In this document: positions 60,999 to 64,000 of the stretch, piece by piece
Numbering within the stretch: position 1 is the stretch's first letter
Layout of the letters: each line of letters opens with the position of its first letter
Origin: Blautia sp. OF03-15BH
GTDB taxonomy: Bacteria > Bacillota > Clostridia > Lachnospirales > Lachnospiraceae
Direction: 5' to 3'
Length of the DNA: 64,000 nucleotides
Assembly (NCBI RefSeq): GCF_003463065.1
Contig: NZ_QSCM01000002.1
Span: 1-64,000 of the forward strand
Translations under genes and position numbers: made by a program
Notes under the pieces: model-generated
Seen by the model: the letters and a program-made list of their open reading frames with translations, nothing else
What the model was told of the DNA's origin: nothing
The model's database searches: none

Positions 60999-63900
60999 AT
61001 GGCACAGTCGGAAGTCAAGAAAATAATCAGGCAATTAAAGAAATATGAAATTAGAGTTCTTGATGTTCCAGAAGAATACGAGAACGATATTCAGATTGTA
61101 ACCTTTGAACGAAAAGCCGGGTTGCGTATAACTGGTAAAAGAGGATTCGATATTATCTCAAATTCCTTTTTTGTTAAAGAAGATTTAATTCATATAGATG
61201 TAGATGGTGAGGAACGAAAAAAAAGTGTTTTCTTATCATTTGATAAATTTGATTCATATTTTGATTTTCTAAATGGTGACATTTATGATAATGCGTGTTA
61301 TGCATTTTGCCCTTTTTCGAGAATATCTATTTCTAAAAAAATTGACCCAAAAAATTTAATGGCAAGAAAAGCGTTTGTCGAAGATACAATAGATGATTAT
61401 TCATTGTCATTATCAAATGAAGAAAAAGAGAATTATGAGGAAGGAAGGAATATCAATAAATATTGTAAACAGTGGAGCAAAAAATTTAATAATTGTAGTA
61501 GCTATGATGAATTGGCAAAAGTCGTGGGAAATTATAAAAAATCTAAGATTGCTTCCATGGTTGATGTTAGCTTTTTCTTTTTTCAATACATTTTCGCAGA
61601 TGTCAAGGATAAACAACGATTCTCTATTATTATGGAATATATGTCCTCCGGCGCTTATCCTGAATACAAAATAATAAACGCATTATGTTCAATATATAAC
61701 CCTGATGATGTTATGCAATCATTTAACTACTCACTGGGAGTAAAGGGGACAATATATAAGCATAAGAAGAAATTGAAAGAGTACATCTGTCGTTTGAAAA
61801 ATGGAAAAATTGAATTTTATTCAAAAGCATTTTTTGATAAGAAAACACATTACTACTGTGAAGAAACTCAAGGGTATCGAGAGGATAATAAACATTTCCC
61901 AATTACAACAATTTATAGATATTTTGAAACGTTTGATGAGTTTATTAGTTATCGAAACGGAGATTTAACATATTGTGATTTATCAGGGGCGCTTGAATGT
62001 GATGCGGATTTTTCTAATTACATTATTGATGAAACAACAAAATTGCCAGTTTGTACAAATACAGTGGCTACTTATTCGATAAAAAAATACTATCACAACA
62101 GAAAATTCTATGTGACGCAACAGTGGTGTAATACATCTGGTAGTGTGATAAAAGAATACAGACATTCCTTTGATTATTTTTTCGACTTTGTTGCTTTTTT
62201 AAAAGGGGATTTGTCTGAAGCCAATCTACTTTTTTGCGATGGTTTGATGTTTTTGGAAAAGTGGAATAGCATTGACTTTACGAATTGTAAAATGAAAAGC
62301 TCCCTATGTGAAAAGTTTGGGTTGAAATATGCTACACAAGAAATCAATAGAGATTTGATAAAATCCTTTGATTGTATAGAACAGAATGAAAACGAAACTG
62401 CTTTAGTTCTCCAAACGTCGAGAAACTTAAAGGAAGAAGCTGCGAGAAAAGATTTATCAACTTTTGATATGTCATTTGATTACAAATGCCAAAGGGTTTA
62501 TTATGTTTCAGATATTCATCTTATGCACCGAATAAAAAATGCAGGCTGTCGTTCAAAAGAAGATGTTATATATGTGATTCAAAAAATAGTCGATACTATT
62601 GCCAATGATGCAGGAGGCTTATTATTGATTGACGGTGATGTAGCATCAGATATTGGAATATTTCAGTTATTTGTAAAGAGGCTTTCCCAAACATTACGTC
62701 GGAACACACAGGTTGTGTTTACGCTTGGAAATCATGAGTTATGGAGTTTTCCGGGTTTTCAAATAGAACAGATTGTTTCAAAGTATCGAACTATTTTAGA
62801 AGAATATGGTATGTATTTACTTCATAACGATCTTCTTTACAAAGAAGATTGCGGTTTGCTTGCTGATCCGAACACAGGAACACACCTGATTAAATATCAC
62901 GATTTGTGCCAAATGAATGAAACGCAAATTGCTGACCGCTTGCGAAGTGCAAGATATGTGATTCTCGGCGGATTGGGATTTTCGGGATATAATATGGAAT
63001 TTAATGCCGATAACGGCATTTATCGAATGACTGTGGATAGAGATACTGAAATAAAAGAATCTAAAATTTTTGAAGATTTGTATAATCGTTTACGTCCTAT
63101 TCTTGCCAATAAGAACACGATTATTTTAACGCATACACCTAAAAAAGATTGGTGTAGAGAAGCAGATCCTAATAAAAATTATGTTTATGTAAGTGGACAT
63201 ACACATAGGAATTTTTTCCATGATGACGGTGAGTATAGAGTTTATTCAGACAATCAAGTTGGATACCATAGCGAGAACCCTCATTTGAAAACTTTTTTGC
63301 TTGATAACGATTATGATTGTTTTTCTGATTATGAGGATGGTATATTTGAGGTTACGGGTGAACAGTACAATGACTTCTACCGTGGGAAAAATATATCAAT
63401 GACTTTCCAGCGAGAAGTAAATGTACTCTATATGTTAAAAAAGAATGGGTATTACTGTTTTATCCACAAATCAAGAAGCGGCAGTCTTACTATCCTTAAT
63501 GGTGGTGCTATGAAAAAATTGGAAATTCAAGATGTTCAGTATTATTATGATAATATGGACGCTATGATTTCTACAATAAAAACGCCGCTTGACAAGTTTA
63601 CTTCATTCCAAAAACGTGTTGCAGATATGGTGAAAAGAATTGGTGGAGTTGGTACGATTCATGGGAGCATAATTGATATTGATTTTTATAATCATATATA
63701 TGTGAACCCACTTGACTTATCAATGACAGGATATTGGGCATCCGATATAATTAACAAAATTGTATATCCGTCAATTCCGGCGTTATTGGAGAAGAACTGT
63801 CCTACAATATTTGGCGAATATGTTAAACTTCTTAAGGGTAATGGCGAAAATCCGTTAGCACCAAAACAACAAACGAATGTTGCAATATTACCACAGACGT

Positions 63901-64000
63901 ATCTTGATACGGATATTTACAAGGCTTCAAGAGAAATAAAGAAAATGCAGAAACTTCATTCAAATATATTAAGCTCTTGGTATGAAGATACTCTACATAA
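60999..64000 (+). CDS. giant calcineurin-like phosphoesterase, partial at window end
   Basis: One frame stays open from ATG 60999 through the window end (1000 codons, no stop), so the protein is longer than 1000 residues. About residues 18-100, 250-335 and 354-415 look like three copies of a module with a late FDxFxxFxxGDL-type pattern (FDFLNGDIYDNA, FISYRNGDLTYCD, FVAFLKGDLSEAN). Residues 498-735 carry metallophosphoesterase motifs: YYVSDIHLMH (Asp504, His506), IDGDVASD, TLGNHELW, ILTHTP and VSGHTHRN. The last 250 residues seen are not recognised. There is no signal peptide or membrane helix. The gene is strikingly AT-rich compared with the chromosome, suggesting recent transfer. It starts 1 base after the XRE gene. 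Activity on nucleic acid or nucleotide is plausible but unproven. Confidence 0.85.
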   Translation, partial: MAQSEVKKIIRQLKKYEIRVLDVPEEYENDIQIVTFERKAGLRITGKRGFDIISNSFFVKEDLIHIDVDGEERKKSVFLSFDKFDSYFDFLNGDIYDNACYAFCPFSRISISKKIDPKNLMARKAFVEDTIDDYSLSLSNEEKENYEEGRNINKYCKQWSKKFNNCSSYDELAKVVGNYKKSKIASMVDVSFFFFQYIFADVKDKQRFSIIMEYMSSGAYPEYKIINALCSIYNPDDVMQSFNYSLGVKGTIYKHKKKLKEYICRLKNGKIEFYSKAFFDKKTHYYCEETQGYREDNKHFPITTIYRYFETFDEFISYRNGDLTYCDLSGALECDADFSNYIIDETTKLPVCTNTVATYSIKKYYHNRKFYVTQQWCNTSGSVIKEYRHSFDYFFDFVAFLKGDLSEANLLFCDGLMFLEKWNSIDFTNCKMKSSLCEKFGLKYATQEINRDLIKSFDCIEQNENETALVLQTSRNLKEEAARKDLSTFDMSFDYKCQRVYYVSDIHLMHRIKNAGCRSKEDVIYVIQKIVDTIANDAGGLLLIDGDVASDIGIFQLFVKRLSQTLRRNTQVVFTLGNHELWSFPGFQIEQIVSKYRTILEEYGMYLLHNDLLYKEDCGLLADPNTGTHLIKYHDLCQMNETQIADRLRSARYVILGGLGFSGYNMEFNADNGIYRMTVDRDTEIKESKIFEDLYNRLRPILANKNTIILTHTPKKDWCREADPNKNYVYVSGHTHRNFFHDDGEYRVYSDNQVGYHSENPHLKTFLLDNDYDCFSDYEDGIFEVTGEQYNDFYRGKNISMTFQREVNVLYMLKKNGYYCFIHKSRSGSLTILNGGAMKKLEIQDVQYYYDNMDAMISTIKTPLDKFTSFQKRVADMVKRIGGVGTIHGSIIDIDFYNHIYVNPLDLSMTGYWASDIINKIVYPSIPALLEKNCPTIFGEYVKLLKGNGENPLAPKQQTNVAILPQTYLDTDIYKASREIKKMQKLHSNILSSWYEDTLH

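Overview
The window looks like the chromosome of a spore-forming, anaerobic Firmicute of the Lachnospiraceae, probably Blautia/Ruminococcus-like. This is inferred from gene content and protein style: a cotJ spore-coat operon, luxS, pepV-type dipeptidase, CmpB-like membrane proteins, DUF5662 and DUF1292 proteins, AGGAGG-type ribosome binding sites and TTGACA/TATAAT promoters. No rRNA or CRISPR array was seen.

Layout. (1) Bases 1-18020 are the late right arm of a siphovirus-type prophage: tape measure protein, distal tail protein, a small tail-associated protein, a 2601-residue tail/receptor-binding protein ending in an S74 intramolecular chaperone, then small lysis-region proteins, a holin and an amidase endolysin. 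The prophage ends inside cotJC, the last gene of the spore-coat operon cotJABC; cotJA, cotJB and the first ~33 codons of cotJC remain on the minus strand (18021-18697). (2) Bases 18700-57500 are core chromosome: tRNA-Ala, a duplicated CmpB-like membrane protein, ftsW, gltX, a UvrD-type helicase, exonuclease III, an ABC-F ATPase, a debranching-enzyme homologue that appears to lack two catalytic acids, luxS, an M20 dipeptidase, a heterodimeric ABC exporter, an HbpS/GlcG-like protein, and a minus-strand regulator-potABCD-rluA operon. These are followed by a beta-propeller lactonase, aroC, corA, a rhomboid-like protein, pyk, an LtaS-like enzyme, lysA, a repeat-rich wall protein whose NlpC/P60 domain has Ser in place of the nucleophilic Cys, trkA-trkH and tRNA-Leu. 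(3) From about 57545 to the window end lies a mobilizable element: a frameshifted MobV relaxase, a short RepA_N replication initiator and a Cys_rich_VLP protein on the minus strand, with a divergent XRE regulator followed 1 base later by a very large AT-rich calcineurin-like phosphoesterase that runs off the window.

Non-coding structure is rich. Two families of dispersed elements are seen: a MITE-like element with TAACTGTTCAG-type ends (31794-31894 and 43133-43365, with palindromic relatives at 44643 and 49372) and a second element carrying GTCAAAAGGTCA (21741-21869 and 31961-32093). The pot regulator has a perfect TTGACA/TATAAT promoter with overlapping palindromes at the expected transcription start, and the longer MITE copy sits in its 5' leader. 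The mobile element's regulator has paired GAATTGCA inverted repeats overlapping its own promoter.

The points most worth following up are the prophage that splits cotJC, the XRE + giant phosphoesterase pair as possible mobile-element cargo, and the apparently non-canonical active sites of two enzymes (debranching-like and NlpC/P60-like).
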